In this document: positions 50,233-58,612 of the stretch, in pieces
How the letters are laid out: each line of letters begins with the position of its first letter
Numbering within the stretch: the stretch's first letter is position 1
Assembly: GCF_002154225.1 (NCBI RefSeq)
Contig: NZ_MTSE01000025.1
Location: forward strand, 1-61,641
Reading direction: 5' to 3'
Length of the DNA: 61,641 bases
Origin: Hymenobacter crusticola
GTDB lineage: Bacteria > Bacteroidota > Bacteroidia > Cytophagales > Hymenobacteraceae
Made by a program: the position numbers and the translations under genes
The notes under the pieces: model-generated
Told to the model about the DNA's origin: nothing
The model's input: only the letters and a program-made list of their open reading frames with translations
Database searches by the model: none

Positions 50233-51234
50233 ATGCATACCATCACGCTCATTCCCGGTGACGGCATCGGTCCGGAAATCACACAGGCGGTCAAGGATAT
50301 TTTTGCGGCTGCGCAAGTACCAGTGCAGTGGGAAGAATTGAACGCTGGTCAAACGACGTTTGACCAATCAGGAGAATTGCTGCCCCAGGCCTTGCTCGAC
50401 TCGTTGGAGCGCAACAAAGTAGGCTTGAAAGGTCCCCTGACAACTCCCGTAGGCAAGGGGTTCCGTAGCATCAATATCACCCTGCGCCAGCGGTTCGACC
50501 TGTACCAGAACGTACGACCAGCCATAACGACGGAAGGCATCGCTAGCCGCTATTCGGGCATCGACTTGGTGCTGTTTCGGGAGAATACCGAGGGTTTGTA
50601 CTCCGGGCTTGAAGTGTATGATGAGCGCCTAGGTATTGCCGATTCTATTTCGCGCATCACCCTTGAAGGCTGCCATAAGATCTGCTACGCAGCGTTTGCT
50701 TACGCGGCCAAACATGGCCGTAAGAAGGTGACCTTGGCGCACAAAGCCAACATTCTGAAGCTGGCTGGCTCGATGATGATCAACGCCTGCCGAGAAGTGT
50801 CACGGGAGTTCCCGGACATTATCTTCGAAGACAAAATCATTGATAACATGTGCATGCAGCTCGTGAATAAGCCCGAGCAGTTTGATGTTATTGTGACCAC
50901 CAACCTCTTCGGTGACATCCTCTCTGACCTTTGCGCGGGCTTAGTAGGCGGCCTAGGGGTAGTATCGGGCGCAAACATCGGCGACACCACAGCTATTTTT
51001 GAAGCTGTGCACGGCTCGGCGCCGGATATTGCGGGCCAGGGCAAAGCTAACCCCACGGCGATGCTCCGCTCCGGTTTGATGATGCTGCACCACATTGGCG
51101 AAGCTGGGTATGCCGACCGCATCGAGCAAGCGCTGAATGCTACGCTGAAGCAAAAAGATAAGTGCACCGGCGACCTAGGTGGCAAGGCGTCGACCAGCGA
51201 GTTTGCGCAGGCTATCATCGATAATCTGGCGTAG
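50233..51234 (+). CDS. Isocitrate/isopropylmalate dehydrogenase family, probably NAD-dependent isocitrate dehydrogenase
   Basis: Beta-decarboxylating dehydrogenase of 333 aa. TLIPGDGIGPEI opens the fold; LKGPLTTPVGKGFRSINITLRQRFDLY (about 70-96) has the Ser/Asn and Arg pattern of isocitrate-type enzymes; FRENTEGLYSG follows; and LFGDILSDLCAGLVGGLG plus EAVHGSAPDIAGQGKANP are the metal and NAD sites. Length and motifs fit the short NAD-IDH type of the TCA cycle better than LeuB, and no leu genes are nearby. Homoisocitrate or tartrate dehydrogenase is less likely. Confidence 0.9.
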   Translation: MHTITLIPGDGIGPEITQAVKDIFAAAQVPVQWEELNAGQTTFDQSGELLPQALLDSLERNKVGLKGPLTTPVGKGFRSINITLRQRFDLYQNVRPAITTEGIASRYSGIDLVLFRENTEGLYSGLEVYDERLGIADSISRITLEGCHKICYAAFAYAAKHGRKKVTLAHKANILKLAGSMMINACREVSREFPDIIFEDKIIDNMCMQLVNKPEQFDVIVTTNLFGDILSDLCAGLVGGLGVVSGANIGDTTAIFEAVHGSAPDIAGQGKANPTAMLRSGLMMLHHIGEAGYADRIEQALNATLKQKDKCTGDLGGKASTSEFAQAIIDNLA

Positions 51235-51246
51235 CGCTGAACCAAT

Positions 51247-51381
51247 AAAAGCTAGCTCTCCTTCTTTTTTGCGGAGACCGAAGATGATTCTGCCTGTGCA
51301 AGAGAGCTAGCTTTTGCTGCTAGCCTTCTAGTGCCGGCTTATGTATCTCCGGCTCCTCTAAAAGAAGGGGAGCTAGCTTTT
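51247..51381 (+). promoter_or_regulatory. Three-arm inverted repeat with alternative hairpins upstream of the DUF1573 gene
   Basis: Arm 1 (51247-51268) is complementary to arm 2 (GAGAGCTAGCTTTT, 51302-51315, 14 bp) and also to arm 3 (51360-51381, 22 bp with one wobble), so the two hairpins exclude each other. Arms 2 and 3 both end in T runs. The position after the IDH stop and before the DUF1573 gene fits a terminator, possibly an attenuator. A TTACTTTG promoter-like element follows at 51393-51400. Confidence 0.6.
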
Positions 51382-51431
51382 TAACTGTAACTTTACTTTG
51401 TCAGTCAGTAAATTCCTGACGCTCTTGCTAT

Positions 51432-51935
51432 ATGAAACGCAATTTTTGTTCTGCTTTTCTGCTCTCCAGTGCGCTACTGCTAGGTGCTTGCAACCGTGAC
51501 AAGCCTACCGAAGTGGGTACGGAGGGAATGAACGCAGCTGCCACCGCCGCTGGTGATGCCGCCGCCAACCCCGTTGTTGATAACCCGAATGTTGCCAGCG
51601 AAACCGAAGCACCCAACCCGAATGCACCGGTGATGACGTTCGCGGAAACCGAGTACAACTTCGGCGATATCAAGCCAGGGGAAGTGGTGAAGCATACCTT
51701 CAGCTTCACAAACTCTGGCAAGTCGCCGCTGCTGATCGAAAACGCTACGGCTTCCTGCGGCTGCACAACACCTAACTGGACGAAAGACCCAATTGCCCCT
51801 GGTGCAAAGGGCACCATCGACGTACAGTTTGACAGCCATGGCAAATCGGGCTTGCAAAACAAGCAAGTAAGCATCCGGGCTAACACCCAACCTTCTATCA
51901 CTCAAATAGCGATTCGCGCTAACATCGCAGAATAG
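51432..51935 (+). CDS. DUF1573 lipoprotein
   Basis: A 167-aa lipoprotein: lipobox LLLGAC with Cys at about residue 20, an Ala/Asn/Pro-rich spacer (about 25-65) and a DUF1573 immunoglobulin-like domain (about 68-166) with FAETEYNFGDIKPGEVVKHT, FTNSGKSPLLIENA and TASCGCTTPNW. The CGC pair is a family hallmark. DUF1573 proteins of Bacteroidota are periplasmic or surface-facing and of unknown function. It is followed by yajC in the conserved order DUF1573, yajC, ybbR, coaE. Confidence 0.92.
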   Translation: MKRNFCSAFLLSSALLLGACNRDKPTEVGTEGMNAAATAAGDAAANPVVDNPNVASETEAPNPNAPVMTFAETEYNFGDIKPGEVVKHTFSFTNSGKSPLLIENATASCGCTTPNWTKDPIAPGAKGTIDVQFDSHGKSGLQNKQVSIRANTQPSITQIAIRANIAE

Positions 51936-51954
51936 CTTATCAGCGGACAACGGC

Positions 51955-52024
51955 TAAGTAGCTGAGGGAGTTATTGAACGGTGTCACTCAGTTATTTAGC
52001 TATTCCGTTACTTTCATTTACTCA
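51955..52024. repeat. Degenerate octamer-repeat element, copy E
   Basis: Begins 20 nt after the DUF1573 stop: AAGTAGCT then GAGGGAGT, and in reverse complement GAGTAAAT, GAATAGCT, AAATAACT and GAGTG. The arms pair only weakly. It ends 10 bp before the yajC start. Confidence 0.55.
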
Positions 52025-52034
52025 TTTGCATTTT

Positions 52035-52349
52035 ATGTTCCTTGCTCTTCTTCTACAGGTCTCGGGTGAAGGCATCACGCAGCTGATATTTCCGGTTGCT
52101 ATTGCTTTAGTCGTGTACTTCTTCATGATCCGGCCACAACAGCGCCGTGCGAGCGAAGCCAAAAAGTTTCGGGAGTCGTTGGCCAAAGGTGCTTCCGTCG
52201 TAACTATTGGCGGGCTTCACGGCAAAGTAGTCGACCTGAGCGATGATGCTGTTATCGTTGAAGTAGACAAAGGAGTACGCCTGAAATTCGACCGAACGGC
52301 CATTGCGCGTGAGTTTGGTTCTAAAACACCTGCTGCCGTCAACCCTTAA
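52035..52349 (+). CDS. yajC: Preprotein translocase subunit YajC
   Basis: Small SecDF-associated membrane protein, 104 aa. One membrane helix (about 15-33, LIFPVAIALVVYFFMIRPQ) ends in the conserved FFMIRPQQRR, followed by VVTIGGLHGKVVDL and VRLKFDRTAIA. The ATG at 52035 gives the family length. Supports Sec export. 12 bp ahead of the ybbR-like gene. Confidence 0.96.
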   Translation: MFLALLLQVSGEGITQLIFPVAIALVVYFFMIRPQQRRASEAKKFRESLAKGASVVTIGGLHGKVVDLSDDAVIVEVDKGVRLKFDRTAIAREFGSKTPAAVNP

Positions 52350-52361
52350 TATGTCACTGGT

Positions 52362-53330
52362 GTGCCGCTTATTCGTACTGTTCGTCTGTTGCGCTGGTTT
52401 ACTCGTCCTTTCTCAGGACAGGAGGGCGGCTATTGGCGAGCAGTAACGGCGTGCTTTCTGGCAGCCTCCACCTTTTGGCTGCTCAATGCCTTGAATAAGA
52501 CGTACACCACCCGTATCACGTACCCGGTGGTGTGGCAGTACAACACCCGGCAGTATGTACCGCTGAGTCCATTACCCACCGAAGTAGCAGTAAACGTCAC
52601 GGGGCGTGGGTGGAAGCTGCTACGCAAAAACCTCATGATTGACGTGAAGCCCGCCGAGGTGCGCTTGCGCCGCCTGCCGGCCACCCGTTTTGTCACGGGT
52701 ACCACGCTGCGGCCGGTGCTGCAAGCTTCGATGGAAGGCTTACAATTCAATTACATGCTGACCGACACGCTATGGGTCGAGTTTGACCGGCGTGTACGAC
52801 GCAAAATTCCACTTGCGCTTAGCCCCGCTGCCAATGGCTCGGCTTTACCCTACGCGGCTCAGTTTACACCTGCTAGCGTGGTGTTTGAGGGCCCCGCTGG
52901 CACCGTCGACCGACTGAGTAATCCTTATCCGGTACACCTGCCCCAGGCCCCGGCTGGTAGCAGCAACGGTGACATCAGCGTACCCATTGGCGGCCCAGCG
53001 CTCGTGCGCACCAATGTAGGAGCGGTGCGCGTGCGATTACAACCCCGGCCTCTTATCACGCAAGTAGTGACCATAGCGCCTGAGCTACATGGCTTTCCAC
53101 CAGACAGTCAGTTTGTGCTAACCCCTCAGACCGTGCGCGTGCAGGTTCAGTGCTTCCCAGAGGATACCGCGCAGCTAGACCTAGGTCAGTTGCATGTGCT
53201 CTTGCAATATCAACCGTTCGAAGGCCCTCACACCCGTTTGCAACCTATTGTTTCGCAAGTACCGGCTTTCACGCGCGGGGTGAGCACCCTGACGCACACG
53301 GTGCGGGTTTCTAAAGTGCGGCAGCCATGA
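52362..53330 (+). CDS. YbbR-like (CdaR family) protein
   Basis: A 322-aa protein from a GTG start. A membrane helix (about 26-46) is followed by YbbR-like beta repeats (about 55-135, 140-225 and 235-320), e.g. LPTEVAVNVTGRGWKLL and PLITQVVTIAPELHGFP. In Firmicutes YbbR/CdaR regulates the diadenylate cyclase CdaA; no cyclase is visible here, so that role is not transferable. It overlaps coaE by 4 nt (ATGA), so the two are translationally coupled. Confidence 0.85.
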   Translation: MPLIRTVRLLRWFTRPFSGQEGGYWRAVTACFLAASTFWLLNALNKTYTTRITYPVVWQYNTRQYVPLSPLPTEVAVNVTGRGWKLLRKNLMIDVKPAEVRLRRLPATRFVTGTTLRPVLQASMEGLQFNYMLTDTLWVEFDRRVRRKIPLALSPAANGSALPYAAQFTPASVVFEGPAGTVDRLSNPYPVHLPQAPAGSSNGDISVPIGGPALVRTNVGAVRVRLQPRPLITQVVTIAPELHGFPPDSQFVLTPQTVRVQVQCFPEDTAQLDLGQLHVLLQYQPFEGPHTRLQPIVSQVPAFTRGVSTLTHTVRVSKVRQP

Positions 53331-53920
53331 TGCGTGTTGGAATTACTGGCGGTATCGGCTCGGGCAAAAGCGTTGTTTGCCGGCTGTTTCAAGTGCTCGG
53401 TGTGCCCGTCTACGATTCCGATTTCCGGGCGAAGTGGTTAATGGCGCACGATGTAGCTCTGCGTAGCGAACTAGTAGCAGCCTTCGGCGCCGAAACGTTT
53501 GACGCGGCCGGCCAGCTGAATCGTACGTACCTAGCGCGCACAGCCTTCAACGATCCGGCGCAGCTAACGCGGCTCAATCAGCTAGTGCACCCTTACGTGG
53601 GGCGCGACTTTGAGCAGTGGGCCGCGGAACGGCAGCAAGCAGGACACGCATACGTTCTGAAAGAAGCTGCCTTACTTTACGAATCGGGCGCTTACCGGCA
53701 GCTCGACCGTATCATCACTGTTTTTGCCCCGCTGCCTCTCCGACAGGCCCGCGTGCTCCGTCGCGACCCGCACCGCACCGCCGACGATATTCTTACAATT
53801 GTGGGTAAGCAGCTGAGTGAAGAAGAGAAGCTAAGCCGGGCTGATTATATCATCTACAACGATGACACGCAACTGCTTATTCCGCAGGTGCTAGCCTTGC
53901 ATACAACCCTTACAAGCTAG
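53327..53920 (+). CDS. coaE: Dephospho-CoA kinase
   Basis: Last step of CoA synthesis: phosphorylates the ribose 3'-OH of dephospho-CoA. 197 aa. P-loop GITGGIGSGKS at about residues 5-15, VPVYDSDFRAKWL with the Asp of the substrate site, and the lid/helix VLRRDPHRTADDI. ATG start at 53327 (or 53330) overlapping the ybbR-like stop. It complements panC and panD of this window in CoA synthesis. Confidence 0.96.
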   Translation: MMRVGITGGIGSGKSVVCRLFQVLGVPVYDSDFRAKWLMAHDVALRSELVAAFGAETFDAAGQLNRTYLARTAFNDPAQLTRLNQLVHPYVGRDFEQWAAERQQAGHAYVLKEAALLYESGAYRQLDRIITVFAPLPLRQARVLRRDPHRTADDILTIVGKQLSEEEKLSRADYIIYNDDTQLLIPQVLALHTTLTS

Positions 53921-53929
53921 GATAGCAAG

Positions 53930-53956
53930 CTGCTAGGTTTGTTATAAACCTAGCAG
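53930..53956. terminator. Convergent hairpin after coaE
   Basis: Stem CTGCTAGGTTT (53930-53940) with AAACCTAGCAG (53946-53956), 5-nt loop; lies between coaE and the converging GNAT-fold gene. Confidence 0.75.
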
Positions 53957-53965
53957 GCGAGCAGC

Positions 53966-55135
53966 TTACCGAATGATGGGGCAACGCTCAAAAGGCCGGT
54001 TTTCGTCGAAGAGCTTGCGGTAAGTCGCGTGCGTTTTGTAGATGTGTGCTCCAATGGAGCGAGTCAGGACGAGCATGCGGGGGTTGAAGTCCCCAATCCA
54101 ATTCATCTCAATGTCGGTGTACCCGGCCCGGATAAACTCCTGCTGGGCATGAACCAGCATAGCAGATTCGACGCCTTGTCCTTGGTAATCAGGCACTACG
54201 CCAAAGATTACCCCGAACATTTTTTTCGGTTGGCGGCGCCGGAATTGCCGTTGCTCCCACAGGAAACGCAGCTTACCGAGCAAGTTGAGCTTGGAGCCTA
54301 CATGCTTAAAAATTTGATTGAGTTCGGGCAAGCTCACGAAAAAAGCCACAGGCTCGTCGTTATGATAAGCAAACCAGAGTAGCCGCGGGTCGAGGACGGG
54401 CTTCATTTGGTTTACCAGCTTCCTCGCCTTCTCCAACGGCATAGCGCTTACACCCGAGTGATTCGCCCAAGCTAGGTTATAAACGCGGTGAAAATCGTAC
54501 GTCATCTGCTCGGCGCTGCGGCCAACGGCGTGCGCAAACCGGTAGCTAGGGTCTTGGGCGAACCGCTCGGCGGCCCGCTGAAAGCTAGGGTGTAAAGGCG
54601 TTGCTACGCTCCGGTGGCAGGTGTATTGTTTGAAGTACACCTGAAAGCCGTACCGTTCGAAGAGCAGCTGATAATAAGGCGCATGATAGAACATGCCATA
54701 GTTGGGTTCAGTGAAACCCGCTATCAGTAATCCCCAGAACCGGTCACGCTCTCCGAAGTTAATGGGACCGTCAACGGCCGCCATGCCCCGCTCCGCAAGC
54801 CAGGCACGACAAGCATCAAATAGCTGATTGGCGGCGGCTTGATCATCAATGCATTCAAAAAAGCCCATCCCGCCCACAGGTAAGTCGGCATCTGGCTGGG
54901 GCGTGGCGTGGTTGATGAAGGCCGCAACCCGGCCGACAACCTCCCCTTGAGCGTTTGTCAGAATCCAGCGGATAGCTTCGCCGTGGGCAAAGTTCGGGTT
55001 TCGTTTGGGGTCAAATACAGCTTCAATTTCCTCATCGAGGGGAGAAATCCACTGCGGATGATCTCGGTATAGACGAGCGGGCAAATCGAGGAACTGACGC
55101 GCACGTCGGGAATCGGTAACTTCAAGCAACGGCAT
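53966..55135 (-). CDS. GNAT-fold protein of unknown substrate
   Basis: A 389-aa cytoplasmic protein. The N-terminal part (about 1-190) has PARLYRDHPQWISPLDEEI, AAFINHATPQPDADLPVGGMGFFE and VDGPINFGERDRFWGLLI; the C-terminal part has GVVPDYQGQGVESAMLVHAQQ, the acetyl/acyl-CoA loop of GNAT enzymes, then EMNWIGDFNPRML. The same architecture occurs widely in bacteria without a known substrate. The ATG at 55135 is preferred to an upstream in-frame start at 55168. It follows the GT-C gene on the same strand by about 100 bp. Confidence 0.78.
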   Translation of the reverse strand: MPLLEVTDSRRARQFLDLPARLYRDHPQWISPLDEEIEAVFDPKRNPNFAHGEAIRWILTNAQGEVVGRVAAFINHATPQPDADLPVGGMGFFECIDDQAAANQLFDACRAWLAERGMAAVDGPINFGERDRFWGLLIAGFTEPNYGMFYHAPYYQLLFERYGFQVYFKQYTCHRSVATPLHPSFQRAAERFAQDPSYRFAHAVGRSAEQMTYDFHRVYNLAWANHSGVSAMPLEKARKLVNQMKPVLDPRLLWFAYHNDEPVAFFVSLPELNQIFKHVGSKLNLLGKLRFLWEQRQFRRRQPKKMFGVIFGVVPDYQGQGVESAMLVHAQQEFIRAGYTDIEMNWIGDFNPRMLVLTRSIGAHIYKTHATYRKLFDENRPFERCPIIR

Positions 55136-55232
55136 CAGGCGGTGGCTAGGAAAAGAGAATAGTCGCAAAATACGGCTCTTCTAAACAAAGCACTTCAGTA
55201 AAATATTGCAGCGAGCAAAACGCAACGTTAAA

Positions 55233-56819
55233 TCAGCGGCGAAAAATGGTCAGAATAGGCAAATCACCGGCGTAAAGCGTATGTATTTTCCGACCTAGGC
55301 TACTGTCCTGCGGGGCGTAGTGAATGAGCAAGTACTGGTGCTTTTGATCGGGGTAAACGATTCGTAAGCGCTGGCGCTGGGCAGCAGGCAGGATCAACGA
55401 ATTGTTGTAGATCAAGTCGGGGCGGGGCGACGTAACCACCAGCAGGGGCGTCGAGTCGTGGGCTAAAATCCACTCCAGACCCGCTCGGTATGAAAGGCCC
55501 CAATAGTCACGGTCAAACCAGGCTTCTGCTACCCGAGTGGGCAGAACGCTGAAGTAGACTTGCTGGTGCGGGTGCATTTGAATCATGCGCACGATGGTAC
55601 GCCCTACTTCCAGGCCTGCGGTCAAGGCTATCGTTAGCACCACCGGGCGCCAAGCCCGACGGTGCACAGCTAGGTAGCGAAGCGTGCGGATGCCGTGTAC
55701 CGCCAACAAAAGCAGCGCTGGGTAGATAAAATAAAGATGGCGCCAGCCGTTATACACGGAGGAATGAAGCGCAATAATGAGAGCTAGGGGCACAAGCACC
55801 CAGCCGATAAGTAGCAGATCAATAAAGCGGCTCTTGCCACGAAGGAAAGCTAGGCCACAGGAAAACACCCCTACAATAGCCGCGATGGTGTAGGGTAGGG
55901 GAGTGGTGATAAAAATCCAGACGGGAACATAATGCCACGGTACCTCGCTGCCCCGCAAGTACTGCCCGAAGTAGAAGTTTCTGCCCATCCACGGGAAACG
56001 ACTCATGCGAGCAAGCGCCATGCTGAAGTTGCCCAGTGGGTCTTCCCACAAGTATGGCCAGCCTAGCACCATGAACAACAGCGTGAAAGCTAGGTAAAGC
56101 AGGATAGCCCGTGTATAGGCCGTTGGCGCCAGGCGTGGTGCCGTGAGCTGGCTACTAGTACGCTGCACAAGAACCAGCCCCACAATACCAAGAGTAAAGC
56201 CAATCGTTAGCAACCCAACGATGCGTACGTCAATAGCAGCGGCCGAAGCTAGGCCGTGGAGTATAACGCGTCCGAAGCTAGGTTGCTGCGCCATGCGCAC
56301 AAGCGTGTACATAGCCAGGGTAAAAGCAGCCATGAACACGATGTCCATCCCATTGTAGAACGCCTCGGCAAAGAAGCGCGGTGATGCTATCAGCAGAAGA
56401 GGCCCGAGCAACGCCCACCGCCAATCTTGAAAGCAAAGCCGGCCGAGTTGAAATAATGCCCAAGTTCCGCCCACAAACGTCAGGAAGATCAGCAGATGGC
56501 GCATGAAGTAATAGCTGCGCGAGTCGTGGTGAGTGAGTAGCAAGCTCAGTACCGCTACTGGTGCTTCGAAAAGCACGCCGTGGTCGTTATCAACGTAGCC
56601 GTTTAAGTCAGGGATGCTAGCGTAGGAAGCTTGGTGGCGGGCTAGCTCGGGCGCCAAGCGTTGACCGATGTACTTCACGTTCACCATCCCATTGAGGTGA
56701 TGCACGACCTCATCCGTCGAAACCCCATAGTCCCGGTACACTAGCAGGCCCAGCGCAAGGAGCAAACCGAAGAACAAACGAACGATCCACGGAGCAGAAG
56801 AAGTAGAATTAGAACGCAC
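55233..56819 (-). CDS. GT-C-type integral membrane glycosyltransferase-like protein, paralogue 1
   Basis: A polytopic protein of 528 aa with about 11 membrane helices. The first periplasmic loop has YGVSTDEVVHHLNG, the acidic motif position of GT39/ArnT/PMT-like GT-C enzymes that use polyprenyl-phosphate sugars. Other blocks shared with its neighbour are SPRFFAEAFYNGMDIVFMA, LGWPYLWEDPL, PWHYVPVWIFITTPLPY and MIQMHPHQQVYFSVLP. The GTG at 56819 is chosen because the N-terminus then aligns with paralogue 2; earlier starts run into that gene. Donor and acceptor unknown. Confidence 0.82.
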   Translation of the reverse strand: MRSNSTSSAPWIVRLFFGLLLALGLLVYRDYGVSTDEVVHHLNGMVNVKYIGQRLAPELARHQASYASIPDLNGYVDNDHGVLFEAPVAVLSLLLTHHDSRSYYFMRHLLIFLTFVGGTWALFQLGRLCFQDWRWALLGPLLLIASPRFFAEAFYNGMDIVFMAAFTLAMYTLVRMAQQPSFGRVILHGLASAAAIDVRIVGLLTIGFTLGIVGLVLVQRTSSQLTAPRLAPTAYTRAILLYLAFTLLFMVLGWPYLWEDPLGNFSMALARMSRFPWMGRNFYFGQYLRGSEVPWHYVPVWIFITTPLPYTIAAIVGVFSCGLAFLRGKSRFIDLLLIGWVLVPLALIIALHSSVYNGWRHLYFIYPALLLLAVHGIRTLRYLAVHRRAWRPVVLTIALTAGLEVGRTIVRMIQMHPHQQVYFSVLPTRVAEAWFDRDYWGLSYRAGLEWILAHDSTPLLVVTSPRPDLIYNNSLILPAAQRQRLRIVYPDQKHQYLLIHYAPQDSSLGRKIHTLYAGDLPILTIFRR

Positions 56820-56881
56820 TGGAAAAGGCAGAAGAAAGCGGGGGCTTATTCCTAAGTTAAGAAAGCTAGTCAGAGCTGTTA

Positions 56882-58501
56882 TTATTTCGTTTGCTGGTAA
56901 TAGTGCGTATTTCGACAGTCGAATACTGACAGCACTTTTAGCTTTCCGGCCCGCACGGTATACACTTCCCGACCTAGGCTGTCGCGATACGATTGGGGAT
57001 GCCAACGATACGCCGTCAGAAAATAGTGACAGCCGGGTGCGGTTCGGGGCACATAGCGTAGGCGCGTGCGCTGAGCTGGAGAGAGGATCAGGGAGTTGTT
57101 ATAGAGCGGAGTAGGCCACACTACCGTTACGCTTACTTGGGGCGCTGGGTCGTGGGCTAAAATCCATTCTAGCCCTTGCCGGTAGGAGAGTCCCCAGTAA
57201 TCACGCTCAAAGAGGCGTTCGGCTGTGTGAGCGGGTAGAAAGCTGAAGTACACCTGCTGGTGTGGATGCATTTGCACCATCCGAAAGGCTGTGCGGCCTG
57301 TTTCTACTAGGGCGCAAACCAGAAGCATTACGGCAAGATATCGTACAGGTGACCTGTATTGACTGCTACGGTAAAGCACCTGAAAGCCACGAACTGCCAT
57401 CAAGAGCAAAGCTGGATAGAGGTAGTACAAATGACGCCAGCCTTCATAGATGGCTACGTGCAGTAGCATTACAGTCGCGATAGGCGCGAATAGCCAAATG
57501 CTCACCAACAGGTCTATATGAAAATGCCACGTGTGATGCTTGGCGCGCCACATGTTTCGTAGCGATACAAGAGCACCTAGGATAGCACCTGCCACGTATG
57601 GCAAAGGAGTTGTGATGAGAATCCAAACAGGAACGTAATGCCAGGGCAGCTGCTTAACAGACAAGAATTTACCCCAATATAAATTTGAGAATGGCCAAGG
57701 ATAATGGCTGCTTCGAGGCACAGCGCTCAAAAGCTCCGGTAGTGGAGTAGCCCATAAGTAAGGCCAGCCAAGAAAAACGAACACACTGGTAGCTAGCAGG
57801 TAACCTATAGTTAGGCGCAGTATGACCGATTTGGGTATTTCTTGACGCGTACTGACCAGAAATAGCATCAGAACACTAAATAAGGTCACCTGAAGTCCTT
57901 GCACGCGAATGTCAACAACAGCCGCTGTGGCCAAACCATGAAGCACAGCACTGGGTAGTGTAAGACGATGTACAAACCGGAGTAGGGTATAAATAGACAC
58001 CGTAAACAGTGCCATGTATACAATGTCCTTCCCGTTGTAAAAGGCTTCGGCAAAAAAGCGTGGTGATAGCACAAGCATACCCGCTGCAAGCAGTGCCCAC
58101 CGCCAGTCCCGAAAGCGCATTTGCCCTATCTGGAATAATGCCCACACACCAGCGACGAAAGTGAGAAACACACACAAGTGTCGTAGATAATATATTGCCT
58201 GTGAGTCTCCGTTAGTCAGGCAGTACCCTAGCAGGGCCACTACCATCTCGAAGGCTGGTCCATGGTCGCTGTCTGGGAACTGTCGAAGCTCAGGTATCCA
58301 AGGATGAGTAAGCGCTTGACGTTGGGCAAAGTCGGGCGCTACTACTTGGGCCAAGTATTTGAGGCTAACCAACCCATTTAGATGGTTGTTCTCCTCATCC
58401 CACGACATGCCATAATCGTGGTGTAGCAGTACGCCTGTAAGCACGAGTATTCCAAAGAACGCGCCTGTTACCCAGTGGCGCCAGCGAGACCTAGCTATCA
58501 T
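56882..58501 (-). CDS. GT-C-type integral membrane glycosyltransferase-like protein, paralogue 2
   Basis: 539 aa from the ATG at 58501. Full-length similarity to paralogue 1: YGMSWDEENNHLNG in the first loop, SPRFFAEAFYNGKDIVYMA, FLGWPYLWATPLPE, PWHYVPVWILITTPLPY, YEGWRHLYYLYPALLL and MVQMHPHQQVYFSFLP. Tandem position, same strand and 62-bp spacing indicate a local duplication. The conserved C-terminal DRDYWGLSYRxGLEWILAHD block is shared by both and looks like a periplasmic domain specific to this pair. Divergent from a third GT-C gene. Confidence 0.82.
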   Translation of the reverse strand: MIARSRWRHWVTGAFFGILVLTGVLLHHDYGMSWDEENNHLNGLVSLKYLAQVVAPDFAQRQALTHPWIPELRQFPDSDHGPAFEMVVALLGYCLTNGDSQAIYYLRHLCVFLTFVAGVWALFQIGQMRFRDWRWALLAAGMLVLSPRFFAEAFYNGKDIVYMALFTVSIYTLLRFVHRLTLPSAVLHGLATAAVVDIRVQGLQVTLFSVLMLFLVSTRQEIPKSVILRLTIGYLLATSVFVFLGWPYLWATPLPELLSAVPRSSHYPWPFSNLYWGKFLSVKQLPWHYVPVWILITTPLPYVAGAILGALVSLRNMWRAKHHTWHFHIDLLVSIWLFAPIATVMLLHVAIYEGWRHLYYLYPALLLMAVRGFQVLYRSSQYRSPVRYLAVMLLVCALVETGRTAFRMVQMHPHQQVYFSFLPAHTAERLFERDYWGLSYRQGLEWILAHDPAPQVSVTVVWPTPLYNNSLILSPAQRTRLRYVPRTAPGCHYFLTAYRWHPQSYRDSLGREVYTVRAGKLKVLSVFDCRNTHYYQQTK

Positions 58502-58612
58502 TCGGCAAGTATCCTGCAACAATCGTCATTTACCAAAACTCCTAACGGAAGCTACAGCTATCCATCCTACCTTGGCACGAATACTTTAGCCAGTAGAGAC
58601 TATTCTACCCAC

